A stretch of 64,000 bases of DNA, from assembly GCF_001401155.1 (NCBI RefSeq), contig NZ_LJRO01000181.1:29952-93951 (forward strand), in the 5' to 3' direction. The notes beneath the pieces are model-generated. The model worked only from the letters and a program-made list of their open reading frames with translations. It was not told where the DNA came from and searched no databases. Positions within the stretch are counted from its first letter, which is position 1. Every line of letters starts with the position of its first letter. Source of the DNA: Pseudomonas tremae (lineage in GTDB: Bacteria; Pseudomonadota; Gammaproteobacteria; Pseudomonadales; Pseudomonadaceae). The position numbers were made by a program, and so were the translations under genes. Below are positions 53,245 through 62,537 of the stretch, one piece after another.

Positions 53245-53358
53245 CCATCAAGTGGTGAACAGGAGTTCACCACGATCAAGGATGATCGACCATCGCCTCG
53301 GAGGCAGCCGACAGGGAGTCGGGATGGTCTTGGAAAAACCCGCTTCGGCGGGTTTTTT
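53245..53358 (+). ncRNA. rsmX: RsmX-type small regulatory RNA, copy 2
   Basis: A second RNA gene in tandem, about 75-80 percent identical to copy 1 over promoter and body. It has six GGA motifs (CAGGAG, AAGGAT, TCGGAG, AGGGAG, CGGGAT, TTGGAA) and the terminator AAAAACCCGC-TTCG-GCGGGTTTTTT (53334-53358). The terminator is symmetric and can also end the converging M48 peptidase gene. Tandem rsmX genes point to a local duplication. Confidence 0.8.
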
Positions 53359-53405
53359 ATTGCCTGCAGAAAAGCCCCCGCGCTTTACGTCACCCCGCTC
53401 ACAGC

Positions 53406-55577
53406 TTATCGCTTGCCCTGCTTGAAGCGCTGCTGCAGCAAATGTCGCGCAGTACCCGCGTTGACGTAATCCGCGAGCAGTTTGCCCAGCTCGTCGGGCT
53501 TGAGCTTTTTGCCGTCACAGCAGAACTGCGCCAGCATCAGAATGATCTGACGCTTTTTCGAGTGGACTTTCGCATTCGGCATAGAGAACGAACGTGACGC
53601 GCGCTCGGGCAAGGGTGCATCGTCTTCCAGATAAAGGGTCAGAATGGTCCCATAGGCGACATGCAGACCGAAATCAGCGATGTGGTGGACCGGGACGGGG
53701 GACTTAAGGTTCGCGAACACGAAGTGATCGGGAGTAAGCACCAGGGCGGTCTTGTCGGCTCGCAGGCACAGACGCAGCAAGGCTGGCAGCAGAATGAGCA
53801 TGAACAGCGTCAAAATGCCCCCGGCAATCAGCATATGATTTCGTTTGTCTGTAATCGTCTCTGGCAATGACAGCGATTTGACCATCAAAAAAATGCCCAG
53901 CACCAGCAGAGAACCAAGGAATACGCTGAGTAGCGCACCCCGCAGACGCGCGCCTTCATGCAAAGCAACGTCACCGGTGACAGTGCTCGCTCGGGCACGC
54001 AGTTCGGTCACCACCTCAGCATCATTTGCCACATGATGCTTGATGAAGTCCTCGGTAAGACGAGTGCGCAGTGCCTGAGGATTGGTGAAGTAATGGTCCA
54101 TTGCGGCGCGGGCCTGGGCTGCCACGACAGGCCGGGTGCCGGTGCGGATAGCCTCGTCGGCAGCAACCTGCAGTGCGGCGATACGCTCGCCGTTTGAAGG
54201 GTGCGTGTCCGAGGGATGCGGGAGCTGTACGGCCATTTCTTCGTCAGGCAGCGTGAATGCTTTGTCGGCCAGCCCGTGCAGCACGCTGTCTGGCAGATCC
54301 TTGGTGAATACTTCACCGCGCCTGGGGTTGGTGGCACGCGCAATGTGCGCGTAGATGCGCTCCTGCAACAGCGGATCAATGGCCGAGATACGCACCAGCG
54401 CCGAGGCCGCTGGCGCAGTACCGGCCAGGCTCGCACCCGCAGCATCGGCAGCCAGCTCGCGGACGCGGCTCCAGTGGTTGACGGCGTGATCGAAGCTTTC
54501 CATCAAGTAGAGGCCCAGCGTGAATGCCGGCCGCAAAAGCGTGCGCGGCAGTAAATCGCTGACCAGCATGGTTTCTGCAATCACGCCCAGGCTGCGACCG
54601 ATGCCGTCGTAAATCGGCAGAAAGCGCAGGCTGTACTCGGTGTCCTCGCCAGCAAAGTGTGCCAGCTCATGACCAATCACCGCACTGGTCTCGGCGGCAT
54701 CGAGCAGCCCCAGGTACATGATTGGCACATACAGGGTTCGCCCCTTGAGCACGACTTCGGACGGAAGAAGGGAGACGTCGCTCGATGTGACGTAAAAGCC
54801 TTCAGCCATGCCCAGCACGATGTGATCCGGCGACAACGCGCCGAGCCGCTCAGCCAGTTCGCGAACATAAGTCCAAAGCACCGGCGCCTCGTCGGGCGTG
54901 ACTTGCCGCCCCAGAACCTGCATCGCGACAGGTTCGAACATGCGCAGCATGACGCGCAGCTGCTTACCCATGTGCCAGATCGAATACAGGCACGCAGCGA
55001 CCACCATCATTACCACGATGATCAATTTGAGCTCGCCCGCCGACATACGCCCCAAGTGCCACATCCCAAGGGCTTCAAAGCTGAGGATGGCAGAGACTGC
55101 CGCGCCCATCGCGACGATTTGCCCCACCAATACAAAAGGCATAACACGACTGACCCGGCTGAAGGTATGCAGCAATCGCTCGCGGGAATGGAGTGCGCGC
55201 GAGCCGGCCCATTTAAGCCCTGCCAGCCCGACAGCGCCGACCAGAGCAGCCAGCAGGCCAAGGACAATGACAGCCCGGGCCAGCCAGGTGGTTACGTTGC
55301 CCAGCACCAGCACAGTGCCGAGCCCCTCTTGTGCCTCTTCGAGACGAGACAGCGCCATCGAGATACTGAGATTTTCTCCATCTATCTCGATAGTCCGGGT
55401 AAGCGCGCTGGGCGATCTGGCAAGTCTTTCGAGAGAGGGACGAGCATGCAACAGGTCAGCCTGGATCTCGGTCAGCCGCTGAGTGTTGTCGAGACTGCGC
55501 TGTAACTGCCAGACGCCCACCAGATTCAGGCCTAGGGGCAGCAAAATGAGTACAGCAATAAGCTTGTAGATTTTCAT
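53406..55577 (-). CDS. Membrane-bound M48-family metallopeptidase
   Basis: A 723-residue inner-membrane protein. An N-terminal anchor (MKIYKLIAVLILLPLGLNLV) is followed by membrane helices near 100-125, 150-170 and 185-205. The zinc site HExxH is H303-E-L-A-H307 in SAVIGHELAHFAGEDTEYSL, with the third ligand expected in HWSRVRELAADAAGA (ExxxD). Two more hydrophobic helices lie in the C-terminal part. It resembles HtpX/Ste24-type peptidases that clear damaged membrane proteins, but is larger. Target unknown. Confidence 0.85.
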   Translation of the reverse strand: MKIYKLIAVLILLPLGLNLVGVWQLQRSLDNTQRLTEIQADLLHARPSLERLARSPSALTRTIEIDGENLSISMALSRLEEAQEGLGTVLVLGNVTTWLARAVIVLGLLAALVGAVGLAGLKWAGSRALHSRERLLHTFSRVSRVMPFVLVGQIVAMGAAVSAILSFEALGMWHLGRMSAGELKLIIVVMMVVAACLYSIWHMGKQLRVMLRMFEPVAMQVLGRQVTPDEAPVLWTYVRELAERLGALSPDHIVLGMAEGFYVTSSDVSLLPSEVVLKGRTLYVPIMYLGLLDAAETSAVIGHELAHFAGEDTEYSLRFLPIYDGIGRSLGVIAETMLVSDLLPRTLLRPAFTLGLYLMESFDHAVNHWSRVRELAADAAGASLAGTAPAASALVRISAIDPLLQERIYAHIARATNPRRGEVFTKDLPDSVLHGLADKAFTLPDEEMAVQLPHPSDTHPSNGERIAALQVAADEAIRTGTRPVVAAQARAAMDHYFTNPQALRTRLTEDFIKHHVANDAEVVTELRARASTVTGDVALHEGARLRGALLSVFLGSLLVLGIFLMVKSLSLPETITDKRNHMLIAGGILTLFMLILLPALLRLCLRADKTALVLTPDHFVFANLKSPVPVHHIADFGLHVAYGTILTLYLEDDAPLPERASRSFSMPNAKVHSKKRQIILMLAQFCCDGKKLKPDELGKLLADYVNAGTARHLLQQRFKQGKR

Positions 55578-56288
55578 GAGGCAGGCTCAAGAGGTGCGTC
55601 GCTGCTGGCTATCCTTGGCGAGCACAGGTCCATGAGACAAAGCGCCACTGGCGCATGCGTACAGGCGCATCTACCTTGCATCACTGCAGAAGGGTATTGC
55701 GCTGACGGCGTTATACCGCGATCCACGCGAAGATGTAACAACGTCGCGCAACCGATCAACCGCGCTTCTCACGGCTGTGCACTGAGTCACGCTCGGGACG
55801 AAAAAAGACTCGAGGTGCCATCATTTTTCTTCGCGACAATTCATTTCGATTTTCACCGTGTCAGCGTTAAACCCCGAAAAATAATCCTTCGCCGCTTAAT
55901 CGGTTCATCTTTTTAAGCTTAATTTGACGCCGGAAAAGTATACGAGCACACGGCCTAAACCCTTTTAAATCAAAGCCTGAGCTTATATGCAGGGCGCAAT
56001 CTAATACCGTGATAGCATATGGGCATCATTGCTTAGTGTAACAAAACCGAGAAAATATCTACCGTCTGTAGGAACTTTCCTACCAAAAGTACTGCCATAG
56101 ACCACATTGCTGGCTATACGATTCCTATATGCCAGTACAAGATCCTTCCTCATTATGTCCGTGCGTTTTGCAGTGATTCATTTCAAAACCACTTCGTGAG
56201 CAGGTGTGCAGTCGAGAAACTCGCAGCCCCTCCCCGTCCCCGGTCTGATCCGGGAAGCGGTCGTGAAGGGTTCAAGGACGATGTACCG
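55578..56288. other. Promoter region of the type VI secretion operon
   Basis: About 700 bases without a recognisable gene and richer in A+T between 55840 and 56190. The TATAC at about 55938 and the T-rich tracts suggest promoter elements, and the size would suit complex control. I found no convincing sigma-54 site and no hrp box. Confidence 0.4.
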
Positions 56289-57038
56289 ATGACTCAGACG
56301 TTCGATATAGAAGCATTGATCAAGCTGCGCAAACAGACGCGCGCTATTTCCGACGCGCTCAAGGTGCAGGCGTCCGACTATCTGTCGACCCTGGCGTTGC
56401 TGATACGCCCGCAGACATTCTTCGGTGAATACCTGCAGGGCGCACAACGTAGCAGTGGTCGCGAGACACAGCACCACTTCAAAGAGCTCAAGGAGCTCTA
56501 TGACCGCATTGCATCGGCAGAGCCGTTCAAGCTGGTCAACGAACTGGAAGTGCCACTGAACCTGATCAGCACGACGCCTGAGCTGTTCCCGCTTGAATAC
56601 GACATGGTGCTGTCACAAAGCGGGCAGACCATTCGCATCACCAGCCCGGTTCGCTGGGTGGTGGGCTTCAACTCGTTCGAGCTGGCGCAGTTTCGCAAAG
56701 TGATCAAGGACCCGAATCGCAGCAGCGCAGAGCTGTATCGCTACGTTGTGCATTATCTGGTGCTGTTCTATTGCCTGAGCAAGTCGCCGGGCATGAGCCG
56801 CCTGTTCGAAGGGCTGCGCTTTCCGGTCAGTTTCGAGCGTTTGAAAGACTTCGGCGATCTGCCGTTTTGTGTGATCAGTTCACCTGTGCGCTCCGAGCTG
56901 CCGGATGAATCGGTCATCCGCAACAGCACGCAGATCGCAGGTAATACAAGCTTCGAAGAGTTGGTCGGGCACGAAAATATTCTGGAAATGAACGATGAAA
57001 TCCGTCAGCGCCTTTTGCTGACGATTGAAGGACTCTAA
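56289..57038 (+). CDS. First gene of the T6SS operon, unknown function
   Basis: A 249-residue soluble protein, without signal peptide. It begins MTQTFDIEALIKLRKQTRAI, a helical region, and continues with a beta-rich centre (NELEVPLNLISTTPELFPLE, QSGQTIRITSPVRWVVGF) before helices with RYVVHYLVLFYCLSKSPGMS. I do not recognise it as any core Tss protein. It lies 69 bases before tssB on the same strand and is likely part of the operon, thus a system-specific accessory factor. ATG 56289 is chosen since the upstream in-frame codons lack conservation-like features and AAGGA precedes it. Confidence 0.7.
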   Translation: MTQTFDIEALIKLRKQTRAISDALKVQASDYLSTLALLIRPQTFFGEYLQGAQRSSGRETQHHFKELKELYDRIASAEPFKLVNELEVPLNLISTTPELFPLEYDMVLSQSGQTIRITSPVRWVVGFNSFELAQFRKVIKDPNRSSAELYRYVVHYLVLFYCLSKSPGMSRLFEGLRFPVSFERLKDFGDLPFCVISSPVRSELPDESVIRNSTQIAGNTSFEELVGHENILEMNDEIRQRLLLTIEGL

Positions 57039-57107
57039 TCGCGCCTGGCCTGCAGCAGGCCCGGTACGCAAACGACTTGCAGCGAGTTGCTCGCACAGGA
57101 GATGACG

Positions 57108-57641
57108 ATGGCGAAGAAGGAAAGTACTCAGCACAAGCTTGACCGCGTTCGCGCGCCTCGGGTCCACATTACCTACGACGTCGATATCGGCGATGCTCAG
57201 GAAAAGAAAGAGCTGCCATTCGTCGTAGGCGTTTTGGGGGATTTCTCCGGCAACCCGCTGGAGCCGCTGCCCAAGCTGAAGGATCGCAAGTTCATCTTCA
57301 TTGATCGAGACAACTTCAACGGCGTTCTCAAGGGCATCAAGCCGCGCCTGGCCTATCGCGTCGACAATACGCTGGCCAAAGACGGTACTCAGCTCGGCGT
57401 CGAGTTGAACTTCAATGCGCTTGAAGACTTCGAGCCGCAGAACGTCGTGCGTCAGGTCGAGCCGCTGCGCAAGCTGCTGGAAGTACGCAACAAGCTGGCC
57501 GACCTGCGCAACAAGATGGGTGGCAACGACAAGCTTGAAGAGCTGCTGATGGATGTGTTGCAGAACACTGAAAAGCTCAAAACCCTGGGCAAGGAATTCG
57601 GTCGCGAAGCAGCCGTTCCAGCCACCGATAGCAAAGAGTAA
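57108..57641 (+). CDS. tssB: TssB, T6SS contractile sheath small subunit
   Basis: A 177-residue protein, VipA/TssB family. Conserved pieces are RVHITYDVDIGDAQEKKELP, FVVGVLGDFSG, KLKDRKFIFIDRDNF and the C-terminal helix EPLRKLLEVRNKLADLRNKM. It forms with TssC the sheath whose contraction drives the Hcp tube. CAGGAG directly before the ATG-ACG-ATG sequence favours the second ATG (57108), MAKKEST. Confidence 0.96.
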   Translation: MAKKESTQHKLDRVRAPRVHITYDVDIGDAQEKKELPFVVGVLGDFSGNPLEPLPKLKDRKFIFIDRDNFNGVLKGIKPRLAYRVDNTLAKDGTQLGVELNFNALEDFEPQNVVRQVEPLRKLLEVRNKLADLRNKMGGNDKLEELLMDVLQNTEKLKTLGKEFGREAAVPATDSKE

Positions 57642-57655
57642 GGAGGAGCCTGACG

Positions 57656-59158
57656 ATGACCGATAAGCAAACCGCGACTCAGCAGGACGGCGCTCTGGTT
57701 GAAGTTGAAAACTTCGCCCCGCAATCTTCCTTGCTCGACAGCATCATTTCCGAAAGCCGCGTTGCACGCTCCGAAACCGAGCGTTCCCGTACCCGCGACC
57801 TGATCGGCGAACTCGTGGCCCAGGTGCTGGAAGGCGAGATGACGCCGAGCAAGGACCTGATCGCCGTGCTCGATGCACGCATCGCTGAAATCGATTCGAT
57901 GCTTTCCGAGCAGATGAACGAGATTATGCATGCTCGTGAGTTCCAACAGCTCGAAGCCTCCTGGCGCGGCCTGAAATACCAGGTTGACCAGACCGAGACC
58001 AGCACCACGCTGAAGATTCATCTGCTCAACGCATCGAAAAAAGACCTGGTCCGTGACCTCAAGGCTTCCTCCGAATTCGACCAGAGCGCGCTGTTCAAGA
58101 AGATCTACGAAGAAGAGTACGGCACCTTCGGTGGTGCGCCGTTCGGCATGTTGCTGGGTGACTACGAGTTCAACCGCAGCCCGGAAGACATGTATCTGCT
58201 GGAAGAAATCTCCCACGTTGCGGCCGCTGCCCACGCGCCGTTCATTTCGGCAGCCTCGGCAGAGCTGTTCGGCTGGGACTCGTTCACCGACATGGCCGGT
58301 CCTCGCGACCTGGCGAAAATCTTCGACACCGTTGAATACGCCAAGTGGAAGTCGTTCCGCGCCTCCGAAGACTCCCGTTACGTCGGCCTGACCCTGCCGC
58401 ACGTGCTCGGTCGCCTGCCGTATGGCCCGGATACCACGCCAGTCGAAGAATTCAACTTTGTCGAAAGCGTCGATGGCCGTGACCACAACAAATACCTGTG
58501 GATGAACGCTGCCTACGCACTGGGCACTCGCGTGACCGACGCATTCTCCCGCTACGGCTGGTGCGTGGCGATCCGTGGCGTGGAAGGCGGTGGTCTGGTC
58601 GAAGGCCTGCCGACTCACACCTTCAAGACCGATGACGGCGAAATCGCGCTCAAATGCCCGACTGAAATTGCTATCACCGACCGTCGCGAGAAAGAGCTGT
58701 CGGACCTGGGGTTCATCCCTCTGGTGCATTGCAAAGGCACTGACTACGCCGCGTTCTTCGGCACTCAGTCGACCCAGAAGCAGAAGCAGTACAACACCGA
58801 TATCGCCAACGCCAACGCCCGTCTTTCGGCGCAGCTGCAGTACATCTTCGCGACCTCGCGTATCGCTCACTACATGAAAGCGATCATGCGCGACAAGATC
58901 GGTAGTTTTGCGTCCCGTAAGGACGTCGAGCTGTTCCTCAACAAGTGGCTGTCGAGCTATGTGTTGCTGGACGATACCGCCAGCCAGGAAGCCAAGGCCA
59001 AGTTCCCGTTGCGCGAAGCGCGGGCCGAAGTCTTCGAAGTGCCTGGCAAACCGGGCGTCTACAAGGCTGTGACTTACCTGCGTCCGCATTACCAACTGGA
59101 TGAACTGACAGCTTCGTTGCGTCTGGTCGCCGAATTGCCGCAATCAACTCGCGGCTAA
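57656..59158 (+). CDS. tssC: TssC, T6SS contractile sheath large subunit
   Basis: A 500-residue VipB/TssC protein with full normal length. Typical stretches are EFQQLEASWRGLKYQVDQTE, LRDLKASSEF-like helix, YGTFGGAPFGMLLGDYEFN, AHAPFISAASAELFGWDSF and the C-terminal VRPHYQLDEL-like end (LRPHYQLDELTASLRLVAEL). It has a strong AAGGAGGAG site upstream. It is coupled in expression with tssB, 14 bases away. Confidence 0.97.
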   Translation: MTDKQTATQQDGALVEVENFAPQSSLLDSIISESRVARSETERSRTRDLIGELVAQVLEGEMTPSKDLIAVLDARIAEIDSMLSEQMNEIMHAREFQQLEASWRGLKYQVDQTETSTTLKIHLLNASKKDLVRDLKASSEFDQSALFKKIYEEEYGTFGGAPFGMLLGDYEFNRSPEDMYLLEEISHVAAAAHAPFISAASAELFGWDSFTDMAGPRDLAKIFDTVEYAKWKSFRASEDSRYVGLTLPHVLGRLPYGPDTTPVEEFNFVESVDGRDHNKYLWMNAAYALGTRVTDAFSRYGWCVAIRGVEGGGLVEGLPTHTFKTDDGEIALKCPTEIAITDRREKELSDLGFIPLVHCKGTDYAAFFGTQSTQKQKQYNTDIANANARLSAQLQYIFATSRIAHYMKAIMRDKIGSFASRKDVELFLNKWLSSYVLLDDTASQEAKAKFPLREARAEVFEVPGKPGVYKAVTYLRPHYQLDELTASLRLVAELPQSTRG

Positions 59159-59188
59159 CAACATCCATTACGTGGCCAGGGAGGCAAC

Positions 59189-59671
59189 ATGAGTAGCCAA
59201 CACAAGCTGTTGCCTTCATTGCTGGATCGATTGCTCGACGATCGTCCGCATCAGTCCATGGAAGCATCATCGCAACGTCTTTGCTCGCTGGCCGATTACA
59301 AGGCCAGCATCGTTCGGGACCTGGAGATTCTGGTGAACACTCGCCAGTCTCTGGTCGCTGGCGAGCTGGAAGGCTTCGCCAATCTGAGCGGTACCATTCT
59401 CGATTACGGTATGCCCGACTTCACCAGTCGGAGCGTGCTCGACCCACAGGATCGTCTGCTGATCCAGCGTCAGCTGGAAAAGGCGATCACCGTGGGCGAC
59501 CGACGCTTTCGTAGCGTGAAAGTCCAGTTGCTTGCACAACAGACCGGCCAACGCATGCTGACTTTTCGTGTGGACGCAGTACTGCGCCTGCAGGACATTT
59601 CGCGTCAGGTTTCTTTTGACGCTGTGCTGCAGGTCAACACTCAGGAATACAAAGTGCAGAACCTCAACTGA
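59189..59671 (+). CDS. tssE: TssE, T6SS baseplate wedge protein (gp25-like)
   Basis: A 160-residue protein with the GPW_gp25 fold. It starts SSQHKLLPSLLDRLLDDRPH and has RDLEILVNTRQSL, corresponding to the conserved R-x-L-x-x-L-L-N-T motif, and GTILDYGMPDFT. It nucleates the sheath on the baseplate. Its TGA shares one base with the tssF start. Confidence 0.95.
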   Translation: MSSQHKLLPSLLDRLLDDRPHQSMEASSQRLCSLADYKASIVRDLEILVNTRQSLVAGELEGFANLSGTILDYGMPDFTSRSVLDPQDRLLIQRQLEKAITVGDRRFRSVKVQLLAQQTGQRMLTFRVDAVLRLQDISRQVSFDAVLQVNTQEYKVQNLN

Positions 59672-61503
59672 TGCTCGACGATCTGCTGCCCTACTACGAG
59701 AAAGAACTCTCGCACCTGCGCTTTCTGGGCCAGGAATTCGCCGCTCAATATCCGAAGATCGCGTCGCGGCTTCTGATCGAAGGCGACAATTGCGAGGACC
59801 CGCACACCGAGCGCCTGATCGAGGCGTTCTCGTTCCTTTCTGCGCGCGTACACAAGAAACTCGATGACGAGTTTCCGGAAATCGTCGAGTCGTTTCTGGA
59901 GGTGCTGTACCCGCATTACCTGCGCCCTACCCCCTCGATGTCCATCGTCGAGTTCAACATGGGCAAGCAGGAAAAGGTCACCGAGTCCTATCGAGTGGCC
60001 CGCCACACAGAGCTGCACGCCAATGCGGTGGACGGCATCGTGTGCAAGTTTCGTACGTGCTACCCGGTCGAGATGTGGCCGGTTGCAGTGCAAAGCGCTT
60101 CTTTCATTGAAATGGAGCGCTCGGCGTTCAACGGCCACAGTGCAGACCTGATTGCACGCCTGCGCATCGGTCTGGCCGCTACTTCCGATGTCCTGTTTGG
60201 CAAGATGGAACTGGACCGCCTGCGCTTTTTCCTCGATGGCGAAAGCACGCTCATGCATCAGTTGTACGAGCTGCTGTTCAACAACCTGGCCAAGGCCACA
60301 TTGTCGTTCGAAGACGAAGGACGGATTCGCGAGGTGGTACTGCCAGCTGGTGCGTTGAAGTCCGTGGGCTATGGCCTGGATGAAGGCCTGGTAGATTACT
60401 CGGAGCGCTCGTTTCTGGGTTATCGACTGCTGCACGAGTACTTCACGTTCCCGGACAAGTTCATGTTCTTCGACCTGTCGGGCTTTGCGCGCATCCTGGC
60501 GGGCAAAGAGATCGCCAAAGTCGAAATCAATTTCTACTTTTCCGATTACGACCTGACAGATCGCTTGGCACGCCTGACCCAGAACATCGGCCGTAACAAT
60601 TTCAAGCTCAACTGCACCCCGATAATCAACCTGTTCCGCCAACAGGCCGAGCCGATCAAGCTGACCCACGTGCAGCATGAATACGCCGTAACGCCGGACG
60701 TGCGCCTGCAAAGCTCCGCCGAAGTGGTATCGATCGACCGCGTGCGCCGCGTGAAGAAAATCAACGGCAACGACCAGGTCGGCACCTGCCATCCGTTCTT
60801 TGAGCCTCGCGGTGATCAAGGCCCTGGGCAAAGTTTTTGGATAGCCCGGCGGCGCCCTACGCAAAGCCGGCAAAGCGATGGCTCGAACATGTTCATCCGG
60901 GTTGTGGACCGTGATCTGGAGCTGCTTGACTCCAATAACGACACGCTGAGTATCCGCCTGACGTGCAGCAACCGCGACCTGCCGCTGATGCTGCCATTTG
61001 GCGGCGAGCGCGGAGATTTCAATATTCCGTCCAACTCGGTGATCAAAGACATTCGCTGCCTGCGCAAGCCCACCGCGACGGTCCGAGTACCGCTGGGCAA
61101 CGGGGTCATCTGGCGTTTGATTTCCCACCTGTCGCTCAACCACATGTCGCTGGTTTCGAAGGGGCGCGAAGTGCTGCTCGAGCTGCTGTCGCTTTACAAC
61201 TACCGCAACGTGTCGGCGATCCGCAAGCAGATCAACGGCATTGTTTCGGTGACCAGCGAACCGGTGGTGGCGCGTATCGGCCATCCACGCCCGAACTTTG
61301 TTCGCGGCATCGGCATCACGCTGAAATTCGATGAAAGCCAGTACACCGGCAGCGGCGTATTTCTGTTCGGCATGGTGCTTGACCACTTCTTCGGCCAGTA
61401 CTGCTCGATGAACAGCTTTACCCAATTAACCCTTCGCACCTTGCAGCGCGAAAAGAGAGTGGTCCAATGGCCCCCGCGAACAGGCGATCAACCCCTGGTC
61501 TGA
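59671..61503 (+). CDS. tssF: TssF, T6SS baseplate component
   Basis: A 610-residue protein of the TssF/VasA family. It begins MLDDLLPYYEKELSHLRFLG and shows PHTERLIEAFSFLSARVHKK and the HYLRPTPSMSIVEF segment near residue 90, all family hallmarks. It forms the wedge complex with TssE, TssG and TssK. Its 3' end overlaps tssG by 37 bases. Confidence 0.96.
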   Translation: MLDDLLPYYEKELSHLRFLGQEFAAQYPKIASRLLIEGDNCEDPHTERLIEAFSFLSARVHKKLDDEFPEIVESFLEVLYPHYLRPTPSMSIVEFNMGKQEKVTESYRVARHTELHANAVDGIVCKFRTCYPVEMWPVAVQSASFIEMERSAFNGHSADLIARLRIGLAATSDVLFGKMELDRLRFFLDGESTLMHQLYELLFNNLAKATLSFEDEGRIREVVLPAGALKSVGYGLDEGLVDYSERSFLGYRLLHEYFTFPDKFMFFDLSGFARILAGKEIAKVEINFYFSDYDLTDRLARLTQNIGRNNFKLNCTPIINLFRQQAEPIKLTHVQHEYAVTPDVRLQSSAEVVSIDRVRRVKKINGNDQVGTCHPFFEPRGDQGPGQSFWIARRRPTQSRQSDGSNMFIRVVDRDLELLDSNNDTLSIRLTCSNRDLPLMLPFGGERGDFNIPSNSVIKDIRCLRKPTATVRVPLGNGVIWRLISHLSLNHMSLVSKGREVLLELLSLYNYRNVSAIRKQINGIVSVTSEPVVARIGHPRPNFVRGIGITLKFDESQYTGSGVFLFGMVLDHFFGQYCSMNSFTQLTLRTLQREKRVVQWPPRTGDQPLV

Positions 61504-62537
61504 TTGACCAGGCAAGGGCTGAGCCGCACCGATTCGAATTTTTTCAGTTGGTGCGTTTGCTTCGCCTGCACTACAGCAGAAACGGGCGCATGGACCTGGA
61601 AACCAGGCCGCATGAAGACCCCCTGCGTTTTCGTTCGCAGCTGTCACTCAACTTCCCGGCCAGTGAAGTCAGTGATCTGCAGTTCGAACGCGAGGGCAAG
61701 GTATCGGCCGCAGGTTTGCCGCTGTCCGAGGTGCAAGTCACGTTCATGGGGCTGGTCGGGCCGTCTGGCGTATTGCCGCGCCCTTACACCGAGCTGCTTA
61801 TCGATCGGCACATCCAGTATCGGGATGACGCTGCGCATGCGTTTCTGGATGTTTTTTCGCACCGCATGACCACGCTGTTTTACGAAGCCTGGCAGAAGTA
61901 CAAGTTTTACATCGAGTACGAGCGCAGCGGCACATCGAACTTTGATCGTTATTTGCTCAACCTTGTGGGCTTCGGTCCTGAGGCGCTGAAACGCAAATTC
62001 GACAAGGGCGAGTCGCCACTGCGTCGCGAACTGTTCAGTTATTTCTCGGGAATGTTTACCCAGAAGCCCCGTAATGCCCTGAACCTGGAGGTCATGCTGA
62101 GTTTTTATTTCTCGCTGCCGTTCAAGGTCCAGCAGTTTGCCGGACGCTGGCTGAAGCTCGACAGCAGCCAGTGTACGCAACTGGGTCGCAAAAATGCCGT
62201 GCTCGGGCAAAGCGCCGTGGCCGGCAATCGCGTCTGGGATTACCAGTCGTGCGTGCGTATCGAAATGGGTCCGCTGGAGCTGGTCGATTACCAGCGTTTC
62301 CAGCCGGGCGCTGTGGATTACCAGAAGCTGGTTGAACTGGTGCGTTTTTATATCGGTGCCGAACTGGACTTCCAGATTGCGCCGAAGCTCAAACCCGAAG
62401 CTGTACCCGTGGCCCGACTGGGCCGCCAAGGCAACGTATCTCTGGGCTGGCTTGGCTGGCTCAAACGCCCCGGTGTCGACGTGGAGCCTTCACGTTGCGC
62501 CCTTTTTCACATTCCTTTTGATGGGGTCTCCCTGTGA
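61467..62537 (+). CDS. tssG: TssG, T6SS baseplate component
   Basis: A 356-residue protein, TssG/VasB family. RFEFFQLVRLLRLHYSRNGR near the N-terminus, LRFRSQLSLNFPASEVSDLQ and VTFMGLVGPSGVLPRPYTEL are diagnostic. The start at 61467 lies inside tssF; the overlap of 37 bases is normal for this operon type. The TGA overlaps the GTG of tssH by four bases. Confidence 0.96.
   Translation: MAPANRRSTPGLIDQARAEPHRFEFFQLVRLLRLHYSRNGRMDLETRPHEDPLRFRSQLSLNFPASEVSDLQFEREGKVSAAGLPLSEVQVTFMGLVGPSGVLPRPYTELLIDRHIQYRDDAAHAFLDVFSHRMTTLFYEAWQKYKFYIEYERSGTSNFDRYLLNLVGFGPEALKRKFDKGESPLRRELFSYFSGMFTQKPRNALNLEVMLSFYFSLPFKVQQFAGRWLKLDSSQCTQLGRKNAVLGQSAVAGNRVWDYQSCVRIEMGPLELVDYQRFQPGAVDYQKLVELVRFYIGAELDFQIAPKLKPEAVPVARLGRQGNVSLGWLGWLKRPGVDVEPSRCALFHIPFDGVSL

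Noticed and set aside
57452..59143. 563-codon minus-strand frame over tssC (and 59641-61425 over tssF)
   Set aside because: Antisense shadows of certain T6SS genes.
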